DNA of 64,000 nt from Methylophilaceae bacterium LSUCC0401 (GTDB lineage: Bacteria > Pseudomonadota > Gammaproteobacteria > Burkholderiales > Methylophilaceae): assembly GCA_024919035.1 (NCBI GenBank), contig CP103442.1, positions 744,001 to 808,000 on the forward strand, in the 5' to 3' direction. Below the pieces are notes generated by a model. That model ran no database searches and was not told the DNA's origin. It worked only from the letters and a program-made list of their open reading frames with translations. A program made the position numbers and the translations under genes. This document shows, in pieces, positions 17,337-26,044 of the stretch (its first letter is position 1; every line of letters begins with the position of its first letter).

Positions 17337-18515
17337 GCTCTTATCTCTCCAGGTTAAAGTTTTCATTATTGAAAATAAACCTAAAAGAAAAATCATAAAC
17401 ATACCTAATGCCAATGTTGCAGTTGATGACCAGGTAATAGGAACAATAATGCCAGCAATGATTGAAGAAACCAGCATCTGACTAAATGCTTGCCCTGATG
17501 CTGCAGTCCCCCTTGTTTTAGGAAAACAATCAAGCGCTTTAATTGAAATTAATGGCATGGCTGAAGCCATACCAATATTGTACAAAGCAATGAATAAAAT
17601 ATTTAACCAAATAAGAGTTTCAAAAAAAGTGCAAAAAATTAAGTTTGAAAAAGAAATGATAAACATCCAAGCATAGGAAAATTTCAGCATTTTTTCTGGA
17701 CTAATAATACCTGCCGTTTTTTTAGAAATCATTGAGCCCAAAATCATTCCTGTTACGGTTGGAACAAATAAAAACCCAAATTGAGATGGGTTTAGGTTTA
17801 AATGATTAATAAGAAAAATTGGGCTGGCTAGTACATACAAAAAGAATGCAGAGAAGTTAAAAGATACAGCTAAGATTAAAAAAATATAATTCTTATCTGC
17901 TAGTAAATTTTTGTACCTAGTGAATATTTCCAAAAAACTAAATGAAAGTCGATTCTCATTATTGATGGTCTCTGGGAGATATTTAACTGAAAAAAATGAA
18001 ATAATAATGGCATAAACCATTAAAAAAATAAATATGGACTGCCATCCAAATCCTAGCAATACTCCACCTACCATTGGTGCAATGGCTGGTGCAATTCCAA
18101 ATATTATTTGTATAGTTGCCATTACCTTTTGAGCAGTTGGACCACTGTATAAATCACGGACCATAGCGCGAGCAACTACATTGCCGGCACCTCCACCAAC
18201 CCCTTGAAGCAATCTGCTAAACCATAACATTTGAATTGATGTCGAAAACGCACAACCAATAGATCCAATAATAAATAAAATTAAACCAAATTTTATGGTT
18301 TTTATTCGACCAATTGAATCAGATATTGCACCATGAAATAATGTCATGAGTGTATAAGGGACTAAATAAAAAGTTAATGTTTGTTGAATAAATTTTGAAT
18401 TAGTATTTAACTCACTTTCCATGATATGAAATGCAGGAAGATAGGTATCAATTGCGAAAGGTGCAAGTGCAGTAAGCGAAGCTAAAATGAGTATCCGGGG
18501 GTTAAGAAAAAACAT
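17322..18515 (-). CDS. Bcr/CflA-family MFS drug-type exporter
   Basis: Inner-membrane major facilitator with about 12 predicted helices, 397 residues. The start resembles Bcr/CflA proteins ([20 protein letters not shown]). The MFS motif A region [20 protein letters not shown] and motif C-like [19 protein letters not shown] are present. Family members export bicyclomycin, chloramphenicol, sulfonamides or amino acids; the substrate here is unknown. It lies 14 nt downstream of pqqE in the same direction. Co-transcription with pqq genes and a role in exporting PQQ or an intermediate are possible but speculative. Confidence 0.88.
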   Translation of the reverse strand: MFFLNPRILILASLTALAPFAIDTYLPAFHIMESELNTNSKFIQQTLTFYLVPYTLMTLFHGAISDSIGRIKTIKFGLILFIIGSIGCAFSTSIQMLWFSRLLQGVGGGAGNVVARAMVRDLYSGPTAQKVMATIQIIFGIAPAIAPMVGGVLLGFGWQSIFIFLMVYAIIISFFSVKYLPETINNENRLSFSFLEIFTRYKNLLADKNYIFLILAVSFNFSAFFLYVLASPIFLINHLNLNPSQFGFLFVPTVTGMILGSMISKKTAGIISPEKMLKFSYAWMFIISFSNLIFCTFFETLIWLNILFIALYNIGMASAMPLISIKALDCFPKTRGTAASGQAFSQMLVSSIIAGIIVPITWSSTATLALGMFMIFLLGLFSIMKTLTWRDKSLFLD

Positions 18516-18529
18516 AAGTTATTATAAGG

Positions 18530-19714
18530 CTAAGGTAGTGCTTTAAAATCTTTTAATCTTTCTTTATGTTCGCCTTGAATAATTTCTTTTGAATTTTTAT
18601 CAGTTCTAAAAATAATAGGTTGTGCTTGCAATCTTTCATTTTTAGAATCTTCGAGTGCTTGATCAATTAAATGTCTATGCGGTGATTTTGTGCATATTGG
18701 GTCAGCAGCTTCTGCGTCACCGGACAATAAAAATGCTTGGCAACGACATCCGCCCAAATCATTTTCTTTCTCTGAGCATGATCTGCATGGTTCTTTCATC
18801 CAATCATCACCTCTATACTTATTAAATGCTGTGGAGTCGTACCAAATTTCTTTTAAATCATTATTAGTAACATTAGGAAAATTCATATCAGGCAGAACTC
18901 GTGCTGAGTGGCAAGGAAGTACATCACCATTAGCCGTTACAATCATAAACACTTCGCCCCAACCATTCATACATTTTTTTGGTCGCTCTGCATAGTAATC
19001 AGGAACAACAAAAAATATTTTCATTTTATTGCCAATATACTCTCTAAACTCATTCGTAATTTTTTCAGCCTCATCAATCTGTTCTTTTGTTGGCATTAGT
19101 TGATTTCTATTAATAAGAGACCACCCATAATACTGAGTGTTAGCTAGCTCAACATAGTCTGCACCAAGTGCTTCAGCCATCTCTAAGATTTCTTTAATAT
19201 GTCCTATGTTATAACGATGGATAACCACATTTAAAACCATCGGATAGCCCCTATCTTTAATCATAGCGGCTACTTTTTGTTTGAGTTTAAAAGTTGAAGT
19301 ATCTGTTACAAAATTTGAAATTTCTTCAGTAATATCATGCATTGAAAGCTGAATATGATCTAAGCCACCAGATTTGAATGCATCAATTCTTTTTTCAGTA
19401 AGGCCAACGCCAGAAGTAATAAGATTAGAGTAATAACCTAAATGATTAGCTTCAACGACAATATCTTCAATATCGTCTCGAAGAAGCGGCTCCCCCCCTG
19501 AAATACCTAATTGTAATGCTCCTAATTTTCTAGCATCTCTTAATACTTTAATCCACTCATCCGTACCTAATTCATTTTTGGTGTAATCCGCATAATCTGT
19601 CGGGTTGTAACAAAAGGCACAATGCAATGGGCATCTGTAGGTTATTTCGGCAAGCAACCACAAGGGTTGAGTTTGTGTCACGTTTGATTCAACACCATTA
19701 TTAAGACTAGCCAT
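18530..19714 (-). CDS. pqqE: PQQ biosynthesis radical SAM enzyme PqqE
   Basis: Radical SAM enzyme that makes the Glu-Tyr carbon-carbon crosslink in the PqqA precursor peptide, working with the chaperone PqqD. The 394-residue protein carries the radical SAM CxxxCxxC motif (ITYRCPLHCAFCYNP, cysteines near 28, 32 and 35) and GISGGEPLLRDD near 75. A C-terminal SPASM region holds auxiliary cluster cysteines (KKCMNGWGEVFM, LPCHSARVLP, CRSCSEKENDLGGCRCQAF). pqqD ends one base upstream. Length and motifs are normal. Confidence 0.96.
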   Translation of the reverse strand: MASLNNGVESNVTQTQPLWLLAEITYRCPLHCAFCYNPTDYADYTKNELGTDEWIKVLRDARKLGALQLGISGGEPLLRDDIEDIVVEANHLGYYSNLITSGVGLTEKRIDAFKSGGLDHIQLSMHDITEEISNFVTDTSTFKLKQKVAAMIKDRGYPMVLNVVIHRYNIGHIKEILEMAEALGADYVELANTQYYGWSLINRNQLMPTKEQIDEAEKITNEFREYIGNKMKIFFVVPDYYAERPKKCMNGWGEVFMIVTANGDVLPCHSARVLPDMNFPNVTNNDLKEIWYDSTAFNKYRGDDWMKEPCRSCSEKENDLGGCRCQAFLLSGDAEAADPICTKSPHRHLIDQALEDSKNERLQAQPIIFRTDKNSKEIIQGEHKERLKDFKALP

Positions 19715-19715
19715 A

Positions 19716-19991
19716 TTAATCCTTAGTAATCCAAGCTTTTTCTAAAGCAAATTGAAACATCGAAATGATATCTTTATCAATATCTCCAGCATCTTTAAAT
19801 TTCTTTTTTAAAGACGTAATTACATCTAAAACCGTATTTTTTCCATCCACAAGGTTAAGTATTTCTCCAGCACTTGGGTTCAATTTAACCATTCCTTCTG
19901 GAAACAGAATTACGTAACAATTTTGAGCCTCTTCCCACTGAAATCGGTGGTGTGGAGAAATTTTATATACATCACCATGTTCTATATTCAT
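19716..19991 (-). CDS. pqqD: PQQ biosynthesis peptide chaperone PqqD
   Basis: Small RiPP-recognition-element protein that binds the PqqA precursor and presents it to PqqE. The 91-residue sequence shows the family pattern: basic N-terminal segment (SPHHRFQWEEAQ), GMVKLNPSAGEILNLVDGK near residue 33, and a helical C-terminal half. It sits between pqqC and pqqE with 1-nt spacing on each side, so co-translation is likely. Confidence 0.94.
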   Translation of the reverse strand: MNIEHGDVYKISPHHRFQWEEAQNCYVILFPEGMVKLNPSAGEILNLVDGKNTVLDVITSLKKKFKDAGDIDKDIISMFQFALEKAWITKD

Positions 19992-19992
19992 A

Positions 19993-20730
19993 TTAATATA
20001 CCGGTTGCCTTAAGTAATCTTTTCCATCCATAGTGATTTTAGTTGATTGCAACATTATCGAATCAGCAATCACCCAGAGAACATTTAATTTAAACTGTAG
20101 AATATCTAATGCTCTCTCTTGCATGTCCCTGCTTTGGCTAAAGTAGTCAAGTGTAACATTTAAACCCTGTTCAACATCACGTCTTGCTTCAGTTAATCTT
20201 TTTTTGAAGTATTTCAAACCAGCTTCATCAACCCATGGATACATTTCTGGCCATGAGCTAATTCTTTGTTGATGGATGTGTGGGGCAAATAACTCAGTTA
20301 GTGACGAACATACTGACTCTTGCCAAGGTCTTTGTTTGCAGAAATTAATATAAGCATCAACAGCAAATTTTACTCCTGGTGAGACATGTTTTAAAGAAAC
20401 AACATCCTCACGAGTTAAACCAACAGCTTTTCCAAGCTCAACCCAGGCTTCAATTCCACCATAAGGCTCCTCAGGCGTACCGTCATGATCTGTGATTCTT
20501 ACAATCCATTGTTTTCTCACTTCCACATCAGGGCAATTTGATAATATGGAAGCATCTTTCATTGGAATTCCTATCTGGTAATAGAAACGATTTAATACCC
20601 AAGCCTGGAGTTGCTCCTTAGAAAGTTTTCCCTCATACATTGCAACATGAAAAGGATGGTAAATATGATAACCCTGCCCTTTAGTTCTTAGCTTTTCTTC
20701 AAACTCTTTTCTTGACCATGGTGCCGTCAT
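19993..20730 (-). CDS. pqqC: Pyrroloquinoline-quinone synthase PqqC
   Basis: Cofactor-free oxidase catalysing the final ring closure and eight-electron oxidation to PQQ. The 245-residue helical-bundle protein has the blocks [33 protein letters not shown] and [20 protein letters not shown]84- and Y-containing segments such as [20 protein letters not shown] resemble the active site of known PqqC. Third-from-last in pqqBCDE and of normal length. Confidence 0.96.
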   Translation of the reverse strand: MTAPWSRKEFEEKLRTKGQGYHIYHPFHVAMYEGKLSKEQLQAWVLNRFYYQIGIPMKDASILSNCPDVEVRKQWIVRITDHDGTPEEPYGGIEAWVELGKAVGLTREDVVSLKHVSPGVKFAVDAYINFCKQRPWQESVCSSLTELFAPHIHQQRISSWPEMYPWVDEAGLKYFKKRLTEARRDVEQGLNVTLDYFSQSRDMQERALDILQFKLNVLWVIADSIMLQSTKITMDGKDYLRQPVY

Positions 20731-20747
20731 TTTTGTACCTTTCTAAA

Positions 20748-21662
20748 CTAAATAATAATATCCATTCCATCATAGGAAACCTCAATACCATGAGAATTTA
20801 AAACCTCTCTCTCAGGTGAGTCCTCACGAAGAATAGGATTAGTGTTATTTATATGAATTAGTATTTTTCTTGGTTTTTCAAGTGATGTAAGCGTATCAAT
20901 AATTCCGCCTTTGCTAGATTGATCAAGATGCCCCATCTCACTTGCTAATTTATCATTAATACCAAACCGGGACATTTCATCATTAGTCCAAACAGTGCCA
21001 TCAACAAGTATGACATCAGCGTTCTTCATAAAATCATAAACATGATCTTCAATCACACCTAAACCTGGCGCATAAAAAAGATTTTTACCCGTCTTTTTAT
21101 CTAAAACTCGGTAGCCAACATTGTCTCCCGGAACAGTGTTGTGACGGTGAGGTGAATATGGAGGAGCCTCACTTTTAAGGGGGACTGCTGTAAACTCTAG
21201 ATTTTCTGCTTTTGGAATTTCAAATGGCTTTAAATCTGTTTTCACTTCATGCCAATTAACACCTCTAAAATGTCCAAGAATATTAAAGATGGGAAAACCG
21301 GTAGTCATATCATCATGAACTGATTTTGTACAATAAATATCCCATGGCTTATCATGTTCCCTGAGAATAAGGAGGCCTGTGGTGTGATCAATTTGACCAT
21401 CGCAGATAATTATTGAGGCTATGCCAGTGTCTCTTACTTTCCTCGCTGGTTGCAGCGGAGGAAAAGATTCAATTTGAGCTCTAATATCAGGAGATGCATT
21501 AAATAAGATCCAGTCTTCCCCATTGCTACTAACAGTGATAGAAGATTGTGTTCTTGCAGATGACTTGATGTTGTGTTGACGCAAGCCTTTGCAATTTTCA
21601 CAATTACAATTCCATTGCGGAAAACCACCACCTGCTCCGGACCCTAAAACTCTTATGTGCAT
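20748..21662 (-). CDS. pqqB: PQQ biosynthesis protein PqqB
   Basis: Metallo-beta-lactamase-fold protein; proposed to hydroxylate the tyrosine part of the PQQ intermediate. The 304-residue sequence starts with [19 protein letters not shown] (cysteines of the structural zinc site) and includes [17 protein letters not shown], in which the usual HxHxDH is changed as in other PqqB. The RBS AAGGGG stands 5 nt before the ATG. It is first in the pqq run. No pqqA is found in the 100 bp upstream, so the precursor peptide gene must be elsewhere. Confidence 0.95.
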   Translation of the reverse strand: MHIRVLGSGAGGGFPQWNCNCENCKGLRQHNIKSSARTQSSITVSSNGEDWILFNASPDIRAQIESFPPLQPARKVRDTGIASIIICDGQIDHTTGLLILREHDKPWDIYCTKSVHDDMTTGFPIFNILGHFRGVNWHEVKTDLKPFEIPKAENLEFTAVPLKSEAPPYSPHRHNTVPGDNVGYRVLDKKTGKNLFYAPGLGVIEDHVYDFMKNADVILVDGTVWTNDEMSRFGINDKLASEMGHLDQSSKGGIIDTLTSLEKPRKILIHINNTNPILREDSPEREVLNSHGIEVSYDGMDIII

Positions 21663-21731
21663 ATAAACCCCTTAATTAAACCAACGAAGAGTATGAATGA
21701 CTTTTAAGTTTATCCTAAGGCAAAAATATGC

Positions 21732-21758
21732 AAAAAAAACTCATGGAATTCATGAGTT
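21732..21758 (-). terminator. Intrinsic terminator downstream of the DAHP synthase gene
   Basis: On the minus strand AACTCATG and CATGAGTT form a perfect 8-bp stem around a 5-nt loop, followed at once by eight T residues. It starts 4 nt after the stop codon. It would end the gyrA-serC-pheA-hisC-aroF transcript and isolate the pqq genes, which then need their own promoter within about 70 bp. Confidence 0.82.
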
Positions 21759-21762
21759 AAGG

Positions 21763-22779
21763 CTATATTTTACGATTCAATATTGAAGCAATCTGACTCA
21801 ATTCTAACATTAGCTTTTTTAATTCTTCTGGATTGATAGCCTGGTCAGCATCACACCATGCTTCACATGGTGTTGGGTGCATCTCCACCAGCAATCCATC
21901 TGCTCCTGCAGCAATTGCGGCCCTTGCTAATGATGGGACCATCCAAGCTTTTCCACCAGCATGAGATGGATCAATAATGACAGGTAAATGCGTCTCTCTT
22001 TTTAATACTGGTACAGCCGTTACATCCATTACATTTCGATATGCTGTTTCAAAAGTTCTAATTCCTCTTTCACAAAAAATAATATTATGATTTCCTCCAG
22101 AGGCAATATATTCAGCTGCCATTAGCCATTCAGAAATAGTGGCCGAGAGACCTCTTTTCAAAATGACTGGGGTATGAATTTTACCAACTTCCTTAAGCAA
22201 TTCGAAATTTTGCATATTCCTAGTACCAATCTGAATAACATCAACTCCCTTTTCCAAGAATGTATCAAGGTGTCTAACATCAAGGAGTTCAGTTACAATC
22301 GGTAAATTTTCTTTACCCGCAGCCTCTTTAAACATATCAAGACCTTCAAATCCAATGCCTTGAAAAGAATATGGGCTAGTTCGAGGTTTAAATGCTCCAC
22401 CACGCATCATTCTGACGCCTGCGGCTTTTACAGCTGAAGCAGATGCAGCCATTTGAGATGGAGTTTCTACGGAACAAGGCCCTGAAATCACCTGAATGTT
22501 CTCACCACCGATTAAGTTACCCTTAATATTAATAATAGTGTCATCGCTATGCCATTCTCTTGCAACAATTTTATAAGGTTTAACAATATGCAGCGCCTGT
22601 TGAACCCCTGGAAGTGACTCTAATAACTCCGGGTCAAGTATTCTTTCATCGCCAATTGCACCAATAACAGTTTTCTCAATTCCTCTTGATACTGAAGCAT
22701 CAAGACCTTTATCTTTGATTTTTTCAATAACATTATCGATCTGCTGTTGTGTAGCAGATTTATCCATAACAATGATCAT
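21763..22779 (-). CDS. aroF: 3-deoxy-7-phosphoheptulonate (DAHP) synthase, type I-beta
   Basis: First enzyme of the shikimate pathway, condensing PEP and erythrose 4-phosphate. The 338-residue protein has the N-terminal ferredoxin-like regulatory domain of the I-beta class (about 1-70, MIIVMDKSATQQQIDNVIEK) and then the TIM barrel. Barrel motifs include VISGPCSVETPSQM, GGAFKPRTSPYSFQG, ILKRGLSATISEW and VIIDPSHAGGK. The extra domain suggests allosteric feedback by an aromatic product. It overlaps hisC by 4 bp at the end of the gyrA operon. Symbols aroF, aroG or aroA are used for this class. Confidence 0.93.
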   Translation of the reverse strand: MIIVMDKSATQQQIDNVIEKIKDKGLDASVSRGIEKTVIGAIGDERILDPELLESLPGVQQALHIVKPYKIVAREWHSDDTIINIKGNLIGGENIQVISGPCSVETPSQMAASASAVKAAGVRMMRGGAFKPRTSPYSFQGIGFEGLDMFKEAAGKENLPIVTELLDVRHLDTFLEKGVDVIQIGTRNMQNFELLKEVGKIHTPVILKRGLSATISEWLMAAEYIASGGNHNIIFCERGIRTFETAYRNVMDVTAVPVLKRETHLPVIIDPSHAGGKAWMVPSLARAAIAAGADGLLVEMHPTPCEAWCDADQAINPEELKKLMLELSQIASILNRKI

Positions 22780-23882
22780 TTAGTATTTCCTATAAATTCA
22801 GTCAATTTTTCAATAAAGATTTTATTCTCTTCCTCGGTACCAATACTTACTCTCAAAAAATCAGGCATTCCGTAATTGGAAATTGGACGTAATATGATAC
22901 CTTTATTTAATAAATATTCATAACATCGAAGTGCCGTGGATGGTGAGCCTAAAGAAAAACTAATAAAATTTCCATAACTTTTAATAAATAATAGATTTAA
23001 ATTATTAAAATTCTCCTCTAAGATTTTCTTTTGTTCATTATTTTTAATGGCACTTTCTTCAACAAACTTAAGGTCATTTAAAGATTCAATCGCAGCAATC
23101 TGAGCAAGTGAATTAACATTAAAAGGTTGTCTGATTTGGTTTATTTTTGATATAGTTTTTGAAGATCCTACACCAAAACCAACCCTTAATGCAGCAAGTC
23201 CATAAGCTTTAGAAAAACTTCTACTCACAATAATATTTTCAAACTCTTCAAGCCATAAAAAAACTTTAGATTTTAAATGCGCTTCTAAATACTCCTCATA
23301 AGCCTCATCGATAACAACCAGAATATTTGATGGTACTTTTTGAATAAACTCAAATAACTTTTGTTGATCAATTAATGTTCCTGTTGGGTTATTTGGATTA
23401 GCAATAAAAATTAGTTTTGTTTTCTTTGTAATTGCTTTGAAAAATCCATCCAAATCATGGTGAAAATCTAAAGCTGGAATAACTATTTCCTTTGCTCCAA
23501 CAGCCTTGGTTACGAGGCCATAGACTGCAAATGCATGCTCAGAAAATATAATCTCCGATTCGTGATTGGCGACCACTCGAGCACATAATTCTAAGATATC
23601 ATTGGAGCCATTCCCCAATACAATTTGATTAGGTTTTAGATTAAATACTTCAGATATTTTATTAACCAAATCAAATCCAGAGCCATCCGGATATAAAAAA
23701 TACTCCTCATATTCGCTAATGGCTTTATGAACTTTTTTACTTATGCCGTAAGGATTTTCATTTGAGGCAAGTTTAATAATTTGATCTTCAGGAATTCCAA
23801 TTTTTCGAGATAATTCCTGAATTGGCATTCCACCAACATAGGGTTCGATTTTTTCAAGGTTTTCGAGAAATGAAACTGACAT
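22776..23882 (-). CDS. hisC: Histidinol-phosphate aminotransferase (aromatic-amino-acid context)
   Basis: PLP-dependent fold-type I aminotransferase, 368 residues. FIANPNNPTGTLI near residue 162, VVIDEAYEEYL near 193 and the PLP lysine in VSRSFSKAYGLAALRVGFG near 220 match HisC. Placement after pheA and before a DAHP synthase suggests it (also) transaminates prephenate, phenylpyruvate or hydroxyphenylpyruvate, as HisC2-like enzymes do. Whether it is the only hisC of the genome cannot be judged here. It overlaps aroF by 4 bp. Confidence 0.9.
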   Translation of the reverse strand: MSVSFLENLEKIEPYVGGMPIQELSRKIGIPEDQIIKLASNENPYGISKKVHKAISEYEEYFLYPDGSGFDLVNKISEVFNLKPNQIVLGNGSNDILELCARVVANHESEIIFSEHAFAVYGLVTKAVGAKEIVIPALDFHHDLDGFFKAITKKTKLIFIANPNNPTGTLIDQQKLFEFIQKVPSNILVVIDEAYEEYLEAHLKSKVFLWLEEFENIIVSRSFSKAYGLAALRVGFGVGSSKTISKINQIRQPFNVNSLAQIAAIESLNDLKFVEESAIKNNEQKKILEENFNNLNLLFIKSYGNFISFSLGSPSTALRCYEYLLNKGIILRPISNYGMPDFLRVSIGTEEENKIFIEKLTEFIGNTK

Positions 23883-23888
23883 ATAAAT

Positions 23889-24947
23889 TTAATATCTTGG
23901 ATATGAGCCAAGATGTTTCAGAAAACTCGCTTTTGATTCAACTTCTAATAATGATCTTTTTATATTCATGTCTTCCTTATGTCCCTCGATATCAATAAAA
24001 AAGACATACTCCCACATTCCAATCTTTGCTGGACGTGACTCAAGTTTTGTCATACTTACTTTATTCTTTGCAAAAGGTTCAACAAGATCAGCAATTGCTC
24101 CAGGCTTATTCTTTGTTGCCACCACAATTGATGTTTTATCATGCCCACTTCTTTTTGTTTCTTGCGTTGAAAGCACTAAGAATCTTGTTGTATTTGATTT
24201 TTCATCTTCAATATTTTGTCTCAAAATATTTAATTTGAACAATTTTGAAGCCCTCTCGCTAGCTATTGCTGCCGCACCTTTTTCATTTTTTGACAATTTT
24301 GCCCCTTCTGCATTACTTAATACTGCTTGAGTTTCAACATTAGGAAGATTGTTCATAATCCAATTATGACACTGTGCGAGAGATTGGCCATGTGCATATA
24401 TTTTTTTAACAGATTTTATACTTTTACAACTTGAAATAAGATTGTGATGAACAGGAAGAATGATTTCACCACATATTTTTAAATCTGTATTGAGCATTAA
24501 ATCTAATGTTCGACTAACAGCGCCTTCTGTTGAGTTTTCAACAGGAACAACACCATACTGGCTCTCATCTGATTGAACATTATTAAAAACCTCATCAATA
24601 CTCAAAGTGGGTATAAATTCAATTTTATCCCCAAATTTTTTAATTGTTGCTTCCTCGCTAAATGTTCCAAAGGGTCCGAGAAAACTAACCGCTAATTTTT
24701 TTTCTAATGCTCTGCAATTTGATATTATTGATGAAAAAATTGATCGAATACTTTCGGCAGACAATGGCCCTTTATTATTATCAATAAGTTTTCGATATAT
24801 TTGAGCTTCCCTTTCTGGTTTATATATCACACCATCTTTTTTTAATGCTCCAATTTCTTTTGCGTATTTTGCTCGCTTTGAAATCAAATCCAAAACTTTA
24901 TTATCTATACTGTCAATTGCAATTCTAAGTTTGTCTAATTTTTTCAT
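23889..24947 (-). CDS. pheA: Bifunctional chorismate mutase/prephenate dehydratase (P-protein)
   Basis: Converts chorismate to prephenate and on to phenylpyruvate for phenylalanine synthesis. The 352 residues comprise an AroQ-type chorismate mutase domain (about 1-85), a prephenate dehydratase domain (about 90-265; VSFLGPFGTFSEEATIKKFG, GVVPVENSTEGAVSRTLD, NTTRFLVLS) and a C-terminal ACT domain for Phe feedback (about 275-350, with the ESRP motif in TKLESRPAK). It overlaps serC by 4 bp. Normal length. Confidence 0.95.
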   Translation of the reverse strand: MKKLDKLRIAIDSIDNKVLDLISKRAKYAKEIGALKKDGVIYKPEREAQIYRKLIDNNKGPLSAESIRSIFSSIISNCRALEKKLAVSFLGPFGTFSEEATIKKFGDKIEFIPTLSIDEVFNNVQSDESQYGVVPVENSTEGAVSRTLDLMLNTDLKICGEIILPVHHNLISSCKSIKSVKKIYAHGQSLAQCHNWIMNNLPNVETQAVLSNAEGAKLSKNEKGAAAIASERASKLFKLNILRQNIEDEKSNTTRFLVLSTQETKRSGHDKTSIVVATKNKPGAIADLVEPFAKNKVSMTKLESRPAKIGMWEYVFFIDIEGHKEDMNIKRSLLEVESKASFLKHLGSYPRY

Positions 24948-26044
24948 TTAAATTTAGTCTCAAATTCAATCATAAAATTAATTAATGCTTCAACACCCTC
25001 AATTGGCATTGCATTGTAAATAGAAGCTCTTAATCCACCAACAAGGCGATGCCCTTTTAATTGATACAGTCCAGCATTTTCTGCTTCTTCAACAAATTTC
25101 ATTGTTAAATCATCATTAATTATTCTAAATGGAATATTCATTCTTGAGCGATTTATTGGATCTATATCATTATAATAAAAGTTAGATTGATCAATAAATT
25201 CATAAAGTAATTTTGATTTTATTTTATTTTTTTCTTCAATAACCTTTAAACCACCCATTTTAAGAAGCCATTCAAAAACTAACCCAGCCATATAAATACT
25301 ATATGTAGTAGGTGTATTAATCATCGAATCATTTTCAGCTTGAATTTTCCAATTATGGGTTGTTGGAGTTTGTTTTTGATTAAGTCCCAATAAATCATCT
25401 CGAACTATTACAATTGTCAAACCTGCTGGTCCAATATTTTTTTGTGCTCCAGCATATATGACTCCGTATTTAGATATATCAATTTGCCGAGATAGAATTG
25501 TAGATGACATATCAACAACTACAGGTATATTGATTTTAGGGTCATCAAAATATTCAACGCCATGTATAGTTTCATTTTGACAAAAATGAATATAGCTATC
25601 ATCTTCCGAATATACCCATTCATTTTGATTAGGTGCTTTTATATAATTGTTAGACTCTGATGTTGCTGCTATTTTGATATTTTTAAAAACCTGAGCATCA
25701 TCATAGGTTCGTTTTGACCAATAGCCAGAGACAACATAAGATGCAGATTTATTCCCAAGTAAATTCATGGGCACCATAAAATTTTGTGTTATGGCACCTC
25801 CTTGAAGAAAAAGTATTTTGTAGTTACTGGGAACATGCAAAAGATCTCTAAGATTTTTTTCAACGTTTTTAAAGATACTCATGAATTCTTTACCACGATG
25901 TGACATCTCAAGAACTGACATCCCGGTATTATTCCAATTTAAAAACTCTTGATGTGCAATTGTCATAACCTCTTTTGGAAGCATCGACGGTCCTGCAGAG
26001 AAATTATATTTACAAGGATTTTTAACAGAATCTAAAGGATTCAT
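24944..26044 (-). CDS. serC: Phosphoserine aminotransferase
   Basis: PLP enzyme converting 3-phosphohydroxypyruvate to phosphoserine (serine pathway) and acting in pyridoxal phosphate synthesis. The 366-residue protein has the N-terminal [45 protein letters not shown] and the PLP lysine in [20 protein letters not shown]. The gyrA-serC-pheA order is widespread in betaproteobacteria. It overlaps both gyrA and pheA by 4 bp, so translation is likely coupled along the operon. Confidence 0.96.
   Translation of the reverse strand: MNPLDSVKNPCKYNFSAGPSMLPKEVMTIAHQEFLNWNNTGMSVLEMSHRGKEFMSIFKNVEKNLRDLLHVPSNYKILFLQGGAITQNFMVPMNLLGNKSASYVVSGYWSKRTYDDAQVFKNIKIAATSESNNYIKAPNQNEWVYSEDDSYIHFCQNETIHGVEYFDDPKINIPVVVDMSSTILSRQIDISKYGVIYAGAQKNIGPAGLTIVIVRDDLLGLNQKQTPTTHNWKIQAENDSMINTPTTYSIYMAGLVFEWLLKMGGLKVIEEKNKIKSKLLYEFIDQSNFYYNDIDPINRSRMNIPFRIINDDLTMKFVEEAENAGLYQLKGHRLVGGLRASIYNAMPIEGVEALINFMIEFETKFK

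Noticed and set aside
21663-21762. pqqA precursor peptide upstream of pqqB
   Set aside because: I found no small minus-strand frame with a Glu-x3-Tyr core; the space holds a terminator and the pqqB leader.
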